Assembly: GCA_020445785.1 (NCBI GenBank)
Contig: JAGRFZ010000146.1
Coordinates: forward strand, 1 to 39,244
From: Rhodocyclaceae bacterium
GTDB taxonomy: Bacteria; Pseudomonadota; Gammaproteobacteria; Burkholderiales; Rhodocyclaceae
Direction: 5' to 3'
Length of the DNA: 39,244 nt
The notes beneath the pieces were generated by a model that had not been told where the DNA came from, did not search any database, and saw only the letters and a program-made list of their open reading frames with translations. The stretch's first letter is position 1. The number at the start of each line of letters is the position of its first letter. The position numbers and the translations under genes are program-made. Below, piece after piece: positions 33,460 to 39,244 of the stretch.

Positions 33460-34305
33460 TTACTTGTTGTGGCAGGCCAGGCAAACGCCGGAGTTGGCTT
33501 GGCTCACGCGCAGGAACGAAACCTCGGTGGCTGCCTTCGCTTCGACGTGCGGATCGTGGCACGAAGCGCACTCGACCGACGCGCCAACCGCTGGACCGGC
33601 CGGCGTGGCGCCGGTGAAGTCACGGGTGTAGAGAATGATGTCGTTCTTCTCACGATCGGTCGAAGCGCCAGCACTGGTATTGACCCAGAACACCTGCGTG
33701 CCGTTGATCACGCGGGTCGAAGCCGCGTTGAAGTCGCCGTCGGCGCAGGTGCCATTGACGACGTCGCCGGCACCGGTCAGGCCACCACCGCAATACTGGA
33801 TGCCGATCGGGTGGTCGTTGGTCAGATCCTGGCCGAGGTTGGCAATCGACGTGGCGGGCATGATGCCGTTGGCAGTGCCGCCGTTGGTGGTATCCCACAC
33901 GTAGATCGCGGTAGCCGGATCGGCCGAGGGGTTGGTGCCGGATCCCGGGGTGTTGATCATGTTGTCCATCGCCTGCGTACCGTCGTGGCACGACAGACAG
34001 GCTGCCGACACGGAACCGACCTGAATGGTCGCGGCGTCCATCGTCGTCGAGCTGTACATCTGATAGCCCGTCGGATCGGGGATGTTCTTGTTCCACAGCG
34101 GCGCGGATGCATCGGTGTTCGCACCGTGCGGCGTGTGGCAGAACACGCAGATCTCTTGCGTGTTGCCCGGATCAGAAGTCAGCTGATTCGGCCCCGGACC
34201 GGACGCGGTCAGGTTGTGCTTGGTTGCGGAAATGCCCGCCATGGCGACGCCCGACGCAAGTGCGAGCGCGGTCAGGACGAGTGCCTTGTTGGTACGTGTA
34301 GTCAT
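33460..34305 (-). CDS. OmcE-like tetraheme cytochrome, candidate nanowire subunit
   Basis: 281 aa from ATG 34305 (CAGGGGG ribosome site eight bases upstream). A signal peptide ends near ASGVAMA. Four heme sites: CVFCH (53-57), CLSCH (103-107), CASCH (246-250), CLACH (275-279). The whole protein has eight histidines: the four above and H30 (ATKHN), H60 (CHTPH), H165 (NDHPI) and H253 (HDPH), exactly enough for four bis-His hemes. C172 and C187 may form a disulfide. Order, spacing and the ATKHN, CVFCHTPH, PLWN, CLSCHDGT and CASCHDPH motifs match the Geobacter OmcE (GSU0618) family, whose members polymerise into filaments. Own sigma-54 promoter and terminator suggest high, regulated expression. 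Polymerisation is inferred. Confidence 0.9.
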   Translation of the reverse strand: MTTRTNKALVLTALALASGVAMAGISATKHNLTASGPGPNQLTSDPGNTQEICVFCHTPHGANTDASAPLWNKNIPDPTGYQMYSSTTMDAATIQVGSVSAACLSCHDGTQAMDNMINTPGSGTNPSADPATAIYVWDTTNGGTANGIMPATSIANLGQDLTNDHPIGIQYCGGGLTGAGDVVNGTCADGDFNAASTRVINGTQVFWVNTSAGASTDREKNDIILYTRDFTGATPAGPAVGASVECASCHDPHVEAKAATEVSFLRVSQANSGVCLACHNK

Positions 34306-34390
34306 ATTTGAGACCCCCTGGTAACCCACATGAAATTTCACTCCGACCCAGTCCGCCGTCTGAGACATGAAACTGCGTCACCAAGGTAAA

Positions 34391-34406
34391 AGCAACACGT
34401 GTGCCA
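34391..34406 (-). promoter_or_regulatory. Sigma-54 promoter of the OmcE-like gene
   Basis: Read on the minus strand: C-TGGCAC-N5-TTGCT-TTT. All six -24 and all five -12 positions match consensus with correct GG-N10-GC spacing. The predicted start is near 34380, giving a 75-nt leader to ATG 34305. The sigma-54 activator at 7439-8809 is a candidate regulator. Confidence 0.85.
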
Positions 34407-34469
34407 GCCGGGCTTGGGTCTGTGGCCTCGTGAAAACTTCAAGGATTACAGTGGCTTGTGGGTTTCGTT

Positions 34470-34483
34470 CGAAATCGATTCCG
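34470..34483. promoter_or_regulatory. Candidate activator-binding palindrome
   Basis: CGAAATCGATTCCG is a 14-bp near palindrome (one mismatched pair) centred about 95 bp upstream of the predicted start near 34380, where enhancer sites of NtrC-type activators usually lie. The core GAATCGAT also occurs at 17746-17753 near another sigma-54-like motif. Function is inferred. Confidence 0.35.
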
Positions 34484-34545
34484 TGAAATTCTTGGCTTGG
34501 GTATTCCCGAGTCTGAAAGAGATCATCGACTTTGAGAACCCGACG

Positions 34546-34561
34546 GCCGCCTCGGGGCGGC
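34546..34561 (-). terminator. Short hairpin at the end of the NHL lipoprotein gene
   Basis: GCCGCC-TCGG-GGCGGC forms a six-base stem with a four-base loop just after the stop at 34567. There is no U-run. It may weakly separate the lipoprotein transcript from the sigma-54 promoter region that follows. Confidence 0.3.
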
Positions 34562-34566
34562 TCCGG

Positions 34567-35700
34567 TCACTCGGGCTTCTTCTTGGCGGGCGCGCCGAAG
34601 CCGCCGTCGGCCGAGAGGGCGTAGGGGCGGTAGACGTCGACCTTGCGGAACCACTGGTCGACGAAGTAGATCCGTCCGTCGGCGTCGACCGAGATTCCCG
34701 AGGGCAGCATGTACCGGCCCGGGCCCGGCGACTCGGAGCGTTGGCCGATGAACATCAGGAGGTCGCCTTCCGGCGTGAAGATCTGGAAGTTGCCGAACGC
34801 GGCGTCGGCCACATAGACGTTGCCGTCAGGCCCGACCGCCAATTCCTTGGGACGGGAGAAATTACCGTACTGGCGGCCTGCCTTGCCGAAGGAGTCGAGG
34901 AAATTGCCTTCGGAATCGAAGATCTGGACGCGGAAGTTGCCGCCGTCAACCACGTAGAGCCGTCCGTCCTTGCCGACTGCCAGGTCGCGGGGCAGGTTGA
35001 ATTCGCCGGGCCCGCTGCCGCGCTTGCCGATGTCCCGGACGTGTTCGCCGGTATTGGCGTCGAAGACGCGAACGCGATGGTTGTCGGAAAGCACGCCACC
35101 GATGTCCACGACATAGATTCTGCTGCCGTCCGGGCTGGCGGTCACGCTGGTGAGTCGATCGAACAGGTCCTTGCCGCCGATCTTGCGCAGGTGGCGGCCG
35201 TCCCGGTCATAGATCTGGATTGCCCGTGCGGTGGCGTCCGCGACATATAGGTTGCCGGCCGCATCGGTGTCGAGCCCGATCGGCTTGAGCAGTTGGCCCG
35301 GATCTTCCGCACCGACGAGGAAAAAGGTCTGCTCGTGCAGGTCGAACGCCTTGACCATGCGATCGACGGTGTCGGAGACGAACAGGCGCCCTTGGTGGAC
35401 CGCTGCCGCGTAGGGCTTTCCGAAGCCGATGCCGCTACGGGTTTCGCCGGTCAGCAGGCGCCGGAACTGGTCGTCGTCGGAATCGGCGAGGACGTCCGCC
35501 GAGGAGGCGATGGTGCGTTCGAAGATGAAGCGTGGGTCGTCCGGCGGGCCGGGGTAGACCAGTTCCCGTTTCGCGGCCGAGCCGTCTCCCTGGGGTCGGA
35601 TTTCCGCACACCCGGCGAGGATGGTCAATGTCGTCAGCAGGGCGGGCGCAGCCAACGCGCGGAGTTTCTGGAGCGGGGTGGTGGCTTTCGATGTATGCAT
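34567..35700 (-). CDS. NHL-repeat lipoprotein, second copy
   Basis: 377 aa from ATG 35700. Lipobox LAGC with Cys31, then a YPGPPDDPRFIF segment and NHL blades to about residue 360 (GQLLKPIGLDTDAAGNLYVAD, FNLPRDLAVGKDGRLYVVD, FSRPKELAVGPDGNVYVAD, YMLPSGISVDADGRIYFVD). The C-terminus is GAPAKKKPE. Paralogous to 24365-25435, so the cluster carries two lipidated propellers plus a soluble one. It sits between the two tetraheme genes, 52 bp after the first. Probably anchored in the outer membrane and involved in assembly or surface attachment of the cytochromes; this is inference from context. Confidence 0.88.
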   Translation of the reverse strand: MHTSKATTPLQKLRALAAPALLTTLTILAGCAEIRPQGDGSAAKRELVYPGPPDDPRFIFERTIASSADVLADSDDDQFRRLLTGETRSGIGFGKPYAAAVHQGRLFVSDTVDRMVKAFDLHEQTFFLVGAEDPGQLLKPIGLDTDAAGNLYVADATARAIQIYDRDGRHLRKIGGKDLFDRLTSVTASPDGSRIYVVDIGGVLSDNHRVRVFDANTGEHVRDIGKRGSGPGEFNLPRDLAVGKDGRLYVVDGGNFRVQIFDSEGNFLDSFGKAGRQYGNFSRPKELAVGPDGNVYVADAAFGNFQIFTPEGDLLMFIGQRSESPGPGRYMLPSGISVDADGRIYFVDQWFRKVDVYRPYALSADGGFGAPAKKKPE

Positions 35701-35752
35701 GGATTACACGCCAGACAAGAATAGATGAGGTCTGCGCGGACGCGATCGGCGA

Positions 35753-36481
35753 CTACTTGATGTGGCAGGTCGAACACAGGATTCCGCCCTGGGGCGAAGC
35801 CCTGAGGAAGAGCGCCTCCGTCGAGTGCGGATTGTGGCAACTCGCGCATTCGACGAACGGTATCTCGCTTCCATCCTCCAGATCAAGGCGCACGTAGAGC
35901 GGCAGGTCGTGGCGGCCCCTGCGGTCCGTGCTTTCGGTCCGCGAAGCCCACCATACCGGGCGATTGTCGATGACGGCGCGCTGTGCCGGACGGAACTCGT
36001 CGGCAATGATCCGCCGTGCCTCGTGCATCGGCGCGCCGGACAGTCTCGCGGCCTGTCGCGCACGCTCGCGCACTTCGGCCATGCCGGCGCCGCGGTAAGG
36101 AACGCCATAGGGATGTTCGTTGGAGAGGCGCGAGATCGAAAAGGCCTGGGCCGAATCGTGGCAGGAAAGGCAGGCGATCGACTGCGAGCCGACGGCTGTG
36201 TTGCCCGCCGTGCCCATTCTCCCGATGTCGTCGAAGATCGGGTAGGAATAGTCGGGAGAAAGGCTCGATTGCCATTCCGGTGCCGTCGAAGACAGGTTGG
36301 CGCCGGTGAAGGTCGGTGTGTGGCAGAACACGCAGATCTGCCCGGTCTCCCGCTGCGTCAGATCGTGCCGGCCCGACAGGTTGTGCTTCGTGCCGCGCAG
36401 ATCCTGCGCCGAACTGCCGGCAGTCAGGGAAGCGAGCATCGAAAGTGCGACCAGTCTGATTATCGTTGGAGGCAGGTGCAT
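35753..36481 (-). CDS. OmcE-related tetraheme cytochrome, variant ligand set
   Basis: 242 aa from ATG 36481, chosen because a signal peptide follows (hydrophobic stretch ending TAGSSAQD). Four heme sites: CVFCH, CLSCH, CASCH and CSTCH, the last three residues from the C-terminus. The frame matches the OmcE-like protein at 33460: GTKHN, CVFCHTP, NEHPYG, CASCHNPH. It differs in having CHTPT where the other two have CHTPH, so one distal histidine is missing; extra histidines (GRHD, MHEAR, GRHDLP) could substitute. The central 100 residues are Arg-rich, unlike the acidic, Asn/Thr-rich filament candidate. It may be a periplasmic or capping relative and not a filament subunit. A sigma-54 promoter lies 280 nt upstream. 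Confidence 0.9.
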   Translation of the reverse strand: MHLPPTIIRLVALSMLASLTAGSSAQDLRGTKHNLSGRHDLTQRETGQICVFCHTPTFTGANLSSTAPEWQSSLSPDYSYPIFDDIGRMGTAGNTAVGSQSIACLSCHDSAQAFSISRLSNEHPYGVPYRGAGMAEVRERARQAARLSGAPMHEARRIIADEFRPAQRAVIDNRPVWWASRTESTDRRGRHDLPLYVRLDLEDGSEIPFVECASCHNPHSTEALFLRASPQGGILCSTCHIK

Positions 36482-36547
36482 TGATCTGGCGACTCGCTTC
36501 TTCTCGTTCTGATCCCTTGTCGGCACAGTTTCAAATGATGGAATCCT

Positions 36548-36626
36548 CTTCCCATCGGTGGGAAGCTCGATGCCATCGGCGTGCCCGGGTGGCGTCGTAT
36601 CACCGGCAATCCTCCGGCCCCGGGCA
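36548..36626 (-). promoter_or_regulatory. Structured leader of the first tetraheme gene
   Basis: Within the predicted 280-nt leader two perfect inverted repeats occur: CTTCCCA/TGGGAAG (36548-36554 and 36559-36565, four-base loop) and TGCCCGGG/CCCGGGCA (36582-36589 and 36619-36626). They could be regulatory or stabilising structures; no known riboswitch class is recognised. Confidence 0.35.
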
Positions 36627-36771
36627 GCGTCGTCCATCGGCGGCACAGTCCAGGCCAAGTGCGTCGTTCAGTGCTGCAAAGGCGCGAAATCGCTGGATTT
36701 GCCGCAGCAGACGACGCAGCGCTATGCTGCGTCCCCAGTGCGCTCATCGGATGACGCGCCAGAGTCTGTAA

Positions 36772-36787
36772 AGCAACCCACATGCCA
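36772..36787 (-). promoter_or_regulatory. Sigma-54 promoter upstream of the tetraheme/NHL operon
   Basis: Read on the minus strand: TGGCATG-N4-TTGCT-TTA. The -24 element matches five of six (T in place of the last C), the -12 element is perfect and the spacing is exact. The predicted start near 36761 leaves a 280-nt leader before ATG 36481. The bases after -12 (TTGCTTT) match those of the 34391 promoter. Confidence 0.75.
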
Positions 36788-36850
36788 CGTGCGCTTCGCC
36801 GGCTCGGATCGCTTCTTGCGTCTGCGCCTCGATTTCTTTGGAGAGTTGCC

Positions 36851-37669
36851 TTGAGTACTGCAAACCGAATCTTGCCGACGCGGCTGATCCTCGCTACGGC
36901 GATCGCTGTGGGCATGCCCCTGGGCGCCGTTGCGGCAGACGAGCCTGGCATCAATGCCGCGCTGCTCTATCACAATTACTGTTCCGTCTGTCACGGCGAC
37001 CGGGGAGACGGCAATTCGCGGGCGAAGAACAGCCTGATTCCGCCGCCGAAAGACTTCACGGCTGGGCCCTTGCCGCGCGACTACATGATCGCGGTCGTTG
37101 CCGACGGCAAGCCGGGGACCGCGATGGTGGGCTGGAAGACCCAACTCAACGGCAAGGAAGTCGCCGCCGTCGTCGACTATGTGATCGATACCTTCATGAC
37201 AGGAAAGTCCGCGTTCGAGGCGAAACCGCCCGGCGTGTCCGGCACGTCCGCCCACGGCGGGCGTGAAAAGGATCGCGATGACGGCGGTGGTGGCTCGCCG
37301 AGTCGGAAGCCGGTCGGGCCGACGAGCGTCGACATGAGCCTGCCGTTTCCCGACGGGCTGGTGGGCGATGCGGCTGCGGGGAAGGCCTTCTATATGGGCA
37401 ATTGCGCCACCTGTCACGGCGAGAATGGCGGTGGCGACGGGCCGCGGGCCTATTTCATCAATCCGGTGCCGAGGGATTTCCTGCTCGAGGGCTCGCGCCT
37501 GGTCTACAACCGCCCGGCGCTGTTCAAGGCCATTGCCAAGGGCAGTCTGGGCACCGAGATGCCTGCCTGGGAAAAGGTGCTGACCGCGCAGCAGATCGCC
37601 GACGTCGGCGAGTTCGTGTTCCGCCAGTTCATCCGACCCGAGGCGGCGACCGCCAGTAGCGCCAAGTGA
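36851..37669 (+). CDS. Diheme class I cytochrome c
   Basis: 272 aa from TTG 36851, chosen because GGAGAG lies five bases upstream and a compact signal peptide follows; an in-frame ATG at 36782 has no ribosome site and lies inside the opposite-strand sigma-54 motif. After the signal (ending GAVAADEP) there are two cytochrome c domains: CSVCH near 44-48 with Met in GTAMVGW, and CATCH near 188-192 with Met in GTEMPAW. A Gly/Asp/Lys-rich linker (about 135-165) separates them. Both domains have the PPPKDF or PVPRDF turn. A TGATG overlap couples it to the next gene. Likely a periplasmic electron carrier; the donor is unknown. Confidence 0.9.
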   Translation: MSTANRILPTRLILATAIAVGMPLGAVAADEPGINAALLYHNYCSVCHGDRGDGNSRAKNSLIPPPKDFTAGPLPRDYMIAVVADGKPGTAMVGWKTQLNGKEVAAVVDYVIDTFMTGKSAFEAKPPGVSGTSAHGGREKDRDDGGGGSPSRKPVGPTSVDMSLPFPDGLVGDAAAGKAFYMGNCATCHGENGGGDGPRAYFINPVPRDFLLEGSRLVYNRPALFKAIAKGSLGTEMPAWEKVLTAQQIADVGEFVFRQFIRPEAATASSAK

Positions 37670-38688
37670 TGCCGCGGGCGCCCGGCGGGAAGGCGGGGCT
37701 CGCGGTCGCGCTGGTCGCCGCGTCCCTGCTTGCCGCGCCTGCGCAGGCGAACGAAGATTCGGCTGCGCGCGAGCGGCTCGCACGCCATGAGGCGGGCAGG
37801 GCGATCTATAATTTTCGATGCTATTTCTGCCACGGCTATTCGGGCGATGCGCGCACCTTGGCCGCCACGTACCTCGTCCCACCGCCGCGCAATTTTGCGG
37901 CGCTGCCGGCCGACGGGATCGCCAGAGAAGGAATGCTCTCGGCGGTGCGGGACGGCCTGCCCGGCACGGCGATGAAGGGCTTCGCCAACATCCTCGACGA
38001 AGACGAGATCGCACGGGTCGTCGACTTCGTGCGGCTCGAGTTCATGCAGCGAAAGGCGGTCAATACGCGCTACCACACCGCGGAGAATGGCTGGCCGGAG
38101 CATGATCGCAATCGCGTGGCGTTTCCCTTCGCGAAGGGCGAGATCGCGTTGGACACTCCGTGGGAGGCATTGACCGAGGAACAACTGCGCGGCAAACGCC
38201 TCTTTCTTGCGTCCTGTATCACCTGTCACGACCACGGCCGCACCGAAGATCCCGGCGTGACCTGGGAAGGAAGGCCGGTCTCGTATCCGCGCAACAGCCA
38301 TGAGCCCGGCGTACCGGAGCGCCCGCCGACGAGCGAAGAAGCGATTTCGAGCGCCAGCCCGTACCTGGTGCACGACGTCATTCCTTCGATCGAAGGTCTT
38401 ACTCCCGAGGAAAAGCTCGGCGAGGACCTGTTCCAGCGCAACTGTGCTTTCTGCCACGCAGCCGACGGCACCGGCAAGAACTGGATCGGCAGCTTCATGG
38501 AGCCGCACCCCAGAAACCTCACCGATCCGTCCTTCATGGCCGACATGACTCGGCAGCGGCTGGCAGCAACCATTCGCGACGGCTTACCCAACACTTCCAT
38601 GCCGGCGTGGAAACATGTGTTGGACGGGGCGCAGATCGATGCTGTCGTCGCCTATGTGAACAAGGCCTTCCATCCCCTCGCCGATTAG
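37669..38688 (+). CDS. Triheme class I cytochrome c
   Basis: 339 aa from ATG 37669 (TGATG overlap with the diheme gene). A signal peptide (ending PAQANEDS) is followed by three heme sites: CYFCH near 51-55 with Met in GTAMKGF, CITCH near 184-188, and CAFCH near 262-266 with Met in NTSMPAW. The first and third domains are complete class I folds with the PPPRNF/PHPRNL turn. The middle domain has no obvious Met ligand and may use His (for example HDHGR or NSHEP). It shares its domain type with the upstream gene, so the pair arose by domain duplication. It probably forms a soluble diheme-triheme relay with it. Confidence 0.9.
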   Translation: MPRAPGGKAGLAVALVAASLLAAPAQANEDSAARERLARHEAGRAIYNFRCYFCHGYSGDARTLAATYLVPPPRNFAALPADGIAREGMLSAVRDGLPGTAMKGFANILDEDEIARVVDFVRLEFMQRKAVNTRYHTAENGWPEHDRNRVAFPFAKGEIALDTPWEALTEEQLRGKRLFLASCITCHDHGRTEDPGVTWEGRPVSYPRNSHEPGVPERPPTSEEAISSASPYLVHDVIPSIEGLTPEEKLGEDLFQRNCAFCHAADGTGKNWIGSFMEPHPRNLTDPSFMADMTRQRLAATIRDGLPNTSMPAWKHVLDGAQIDAVVAYVNKAFHPLAD

Positions 38689-38700
38689 GCACGGTGCGTT

Positions 38701-38725
38701 CGGTCCGCCGGATCTCGGCGGACCG
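38701..38725 (+). terminator. Hairpin after the class I cytochrome pair
   Basis: A perfect 10-bp inverted repeat CGGTCCGCCG-GATCT-CGGCGGACCG lies 13 bases after the stop at 38688. No T-run follows, so termination may need Rho. The remaining 246 bp to the next gene shows no coding pattern. Confidence 0.55.
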
Positions 38726-38971
38726 TGGAAATGGCGGATGGGCGCGTTTCGCGTCTTGCGGAGGGGTGGGCGGGATCACCGGCGGTCCAGCCGCGACCTT
38801 CGTTCCCTCGGGTGGACCGGGCCAGTCGAGGCCGCGGGGCCCGTCCGATTCTCGGATCGACCCGGCGCGAGCAAGGCACGCCTCCCCATACGGATTCGGC
38901 TTTGCACGACTGTCGGGCTGCGCACCTCGGTTCGGCCGTGATGCTTCCGGTTCGTCTTGCCGGGTTGCGTC

Positions 38972-39244
38972 TTAGCTGCCGGGGCCGGATTTGTCGATTC
39001 GCTCGAAATCGTCGTGGTCGTCATCGATGCGCTCGACGCGCTCGACGCGCTCGACTTCATCCGGCTCTTCGATCCGCTCGATGCGTTCGACCCGTTCGGG
39101 TTCCTCGACCGACTCGATGCGCTCGATCTTCTCCGGCTCCTCGATGCGCTCGACGCGCTCGACCTTTTCGGGTTCCTCGATGCGCTCGACGCGTTCGACC
39201 TTTTCGGGTTCCTCGATGCGCTCGACGCGCTCGACCTTCTCGGG
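38972..39244 (-). CDS. 3' end of a gene encoding 12-residue charged repeats (partial)
   Basis: The reading frame is open from the window edge to TAA at 38972, giving the last 90 residues. It is built from 12-residue units of the form PEKVERVERIEE, drifting toward the C-terminus (PEKIERIESVEE, PERVERIERIEE, PDEVERVERVER), then DDDHDDFERIDKSGPGS. The alternation of Glu, Arg and Val/Ile suggests an extended, strongly charged helix or coil. No family is recognised and the N-terminus is outside the window. The strict codon frame across the repeats and a stop just after them support a real gene. Confidence 0.7.
   Translation of the reverse strand, partial: PEKVERVERIEEPEKVERVERIEEPEKVERVERIEEPEKIERIESVEEPERVERIERIEEPDEVERVERVERIDDDHDDFERIDKSGPGS
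39029..39244 (-). repeat. 36-bp in-frame tandem repeat
   Basis: Six successive 36-bp units run from the window edge inward. The three nearest the edge are nearly identical and the inner ones diverge, a pattern of recent expansion at the 5' side. Each unit encodes 12 residues of the charged protein. Confidence 0.85.

Larger units (their letters stand above)
36482..36850. other. 369-bp divergent intergenic region
   Basis: It separates the minus-strand tetraheme operon from the plus-strand class I cytochromes. It carries a strong sigma-54 motif (36772-36787) reading to the left and a long structured leader with two hairpins. I see no convincing coding sequence. No clear promoter for the plus-strand genes was found. 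Confidence 0.55.

Noticed and set aside
39029-39244. Tandem repeat as a CRISPR array
   Set aside because: Units are contiguous without unique spacers and stay in one reading frame, so they are coding repeats.

Overview
The window is G+C-rich and densely coded, with long operons whose genes overlap by ATGA, GTGA or TGATG. Gene content (System I cytochrome c maturation genes, an NtrC-family sigma-54 regulator, Crp/Fnr regulator, DUF3365 heme sensors, many small c7-type cytochromes) suggests a proteobacterium, most plausibly a betaproteobacterium near Rhodocyclales. That placement is an inference from style and content; there is no rRNA or marker gene here. I count 13 proteins with 43 CxxCH heme sites, so the locus is devoted to multiheme electron transfer and its supporting machinery.

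Layout. (1) 19-3290: a c-heme-sensing GGDEF/EAL protein, divergent from a triheme c7 cytochrome. (2) 10376 down to 3299, minus strand: histidine kinase, sigma-54 response regulator, Sel1 protein, monoheme cytochrome, two tandem exported Reg_prop beta-propellers and a Crp/Fnr regulator. A second Sel1 gene (10649-11182) points the other way. (3) 17511 down to 11205: ccmD, then ccmF-ccmG-ccmH-ccmI, a DUF3365 monoheme protein and a TlpA-like thiol oxidoreductase; ccmA, B, C and E are absent. (4) 19781-17852: an orphan heme-copper oxidase subunit I-like protein and a TPR membrane protein. (5) 36481 down to 19930: the core cluster, in order a tetraheme cytochrome, NHL lipoprotein, OmcE-like tetraheme cytochrome, intrinsic terminator, periplasmic PPIase, outer-membrane beta-barrel, triheme c7, c5-c7 fusion, helical periplasmic protein, triheme c7, triheme c7, two beta-propellers, an 11-heme cytochrome, and the System II pair Ccs1/ResB and CcsA/ResC. 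(6) 36851-38688, plus strand: diheme and triheme class I cytochromes. (7) 38972 to the window edge: the 3' end of a gene made of 12-residue charged repeats.

Most interesting reading: 36481-19930 looks like a complete extracellular electron transfer system built around OmcE-type tetraheme cytochromes, the kind known from Geobacter to polymerise into heme nanowires. The main candidate subunit (33460-34305) has exactly eight histidines after the signal peptide, four in CxxCH and four others, as four bis-histidine hemes need. It has a near-perfect sigma-54 promoter (34391-34406) and an intrinsic terminator straight after the gene, the arrangement expected of an abundant structural protein. The same tetraheme module recurs in the 35753-36481 protein and as the N-terminal head of the 11-heme protein. 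The beta-barrel and triheme cytochromes would carry electrons through the envelope, and the PPIase, NHL lipoproteins and a dedicated CcsBA synthetase would support assembly.

Regulation: the response regulator keeps the GAFTGA loop needed to activate sigma-54. Two strong and one fair sigma-54 promoter motif lie upstream of cytochrome or maturation genes, so the kinase-regulator pair is the obvious candidate controller (inference). The c-heme GGDEF/EAL protein could tie redox state to c-di-GMP.
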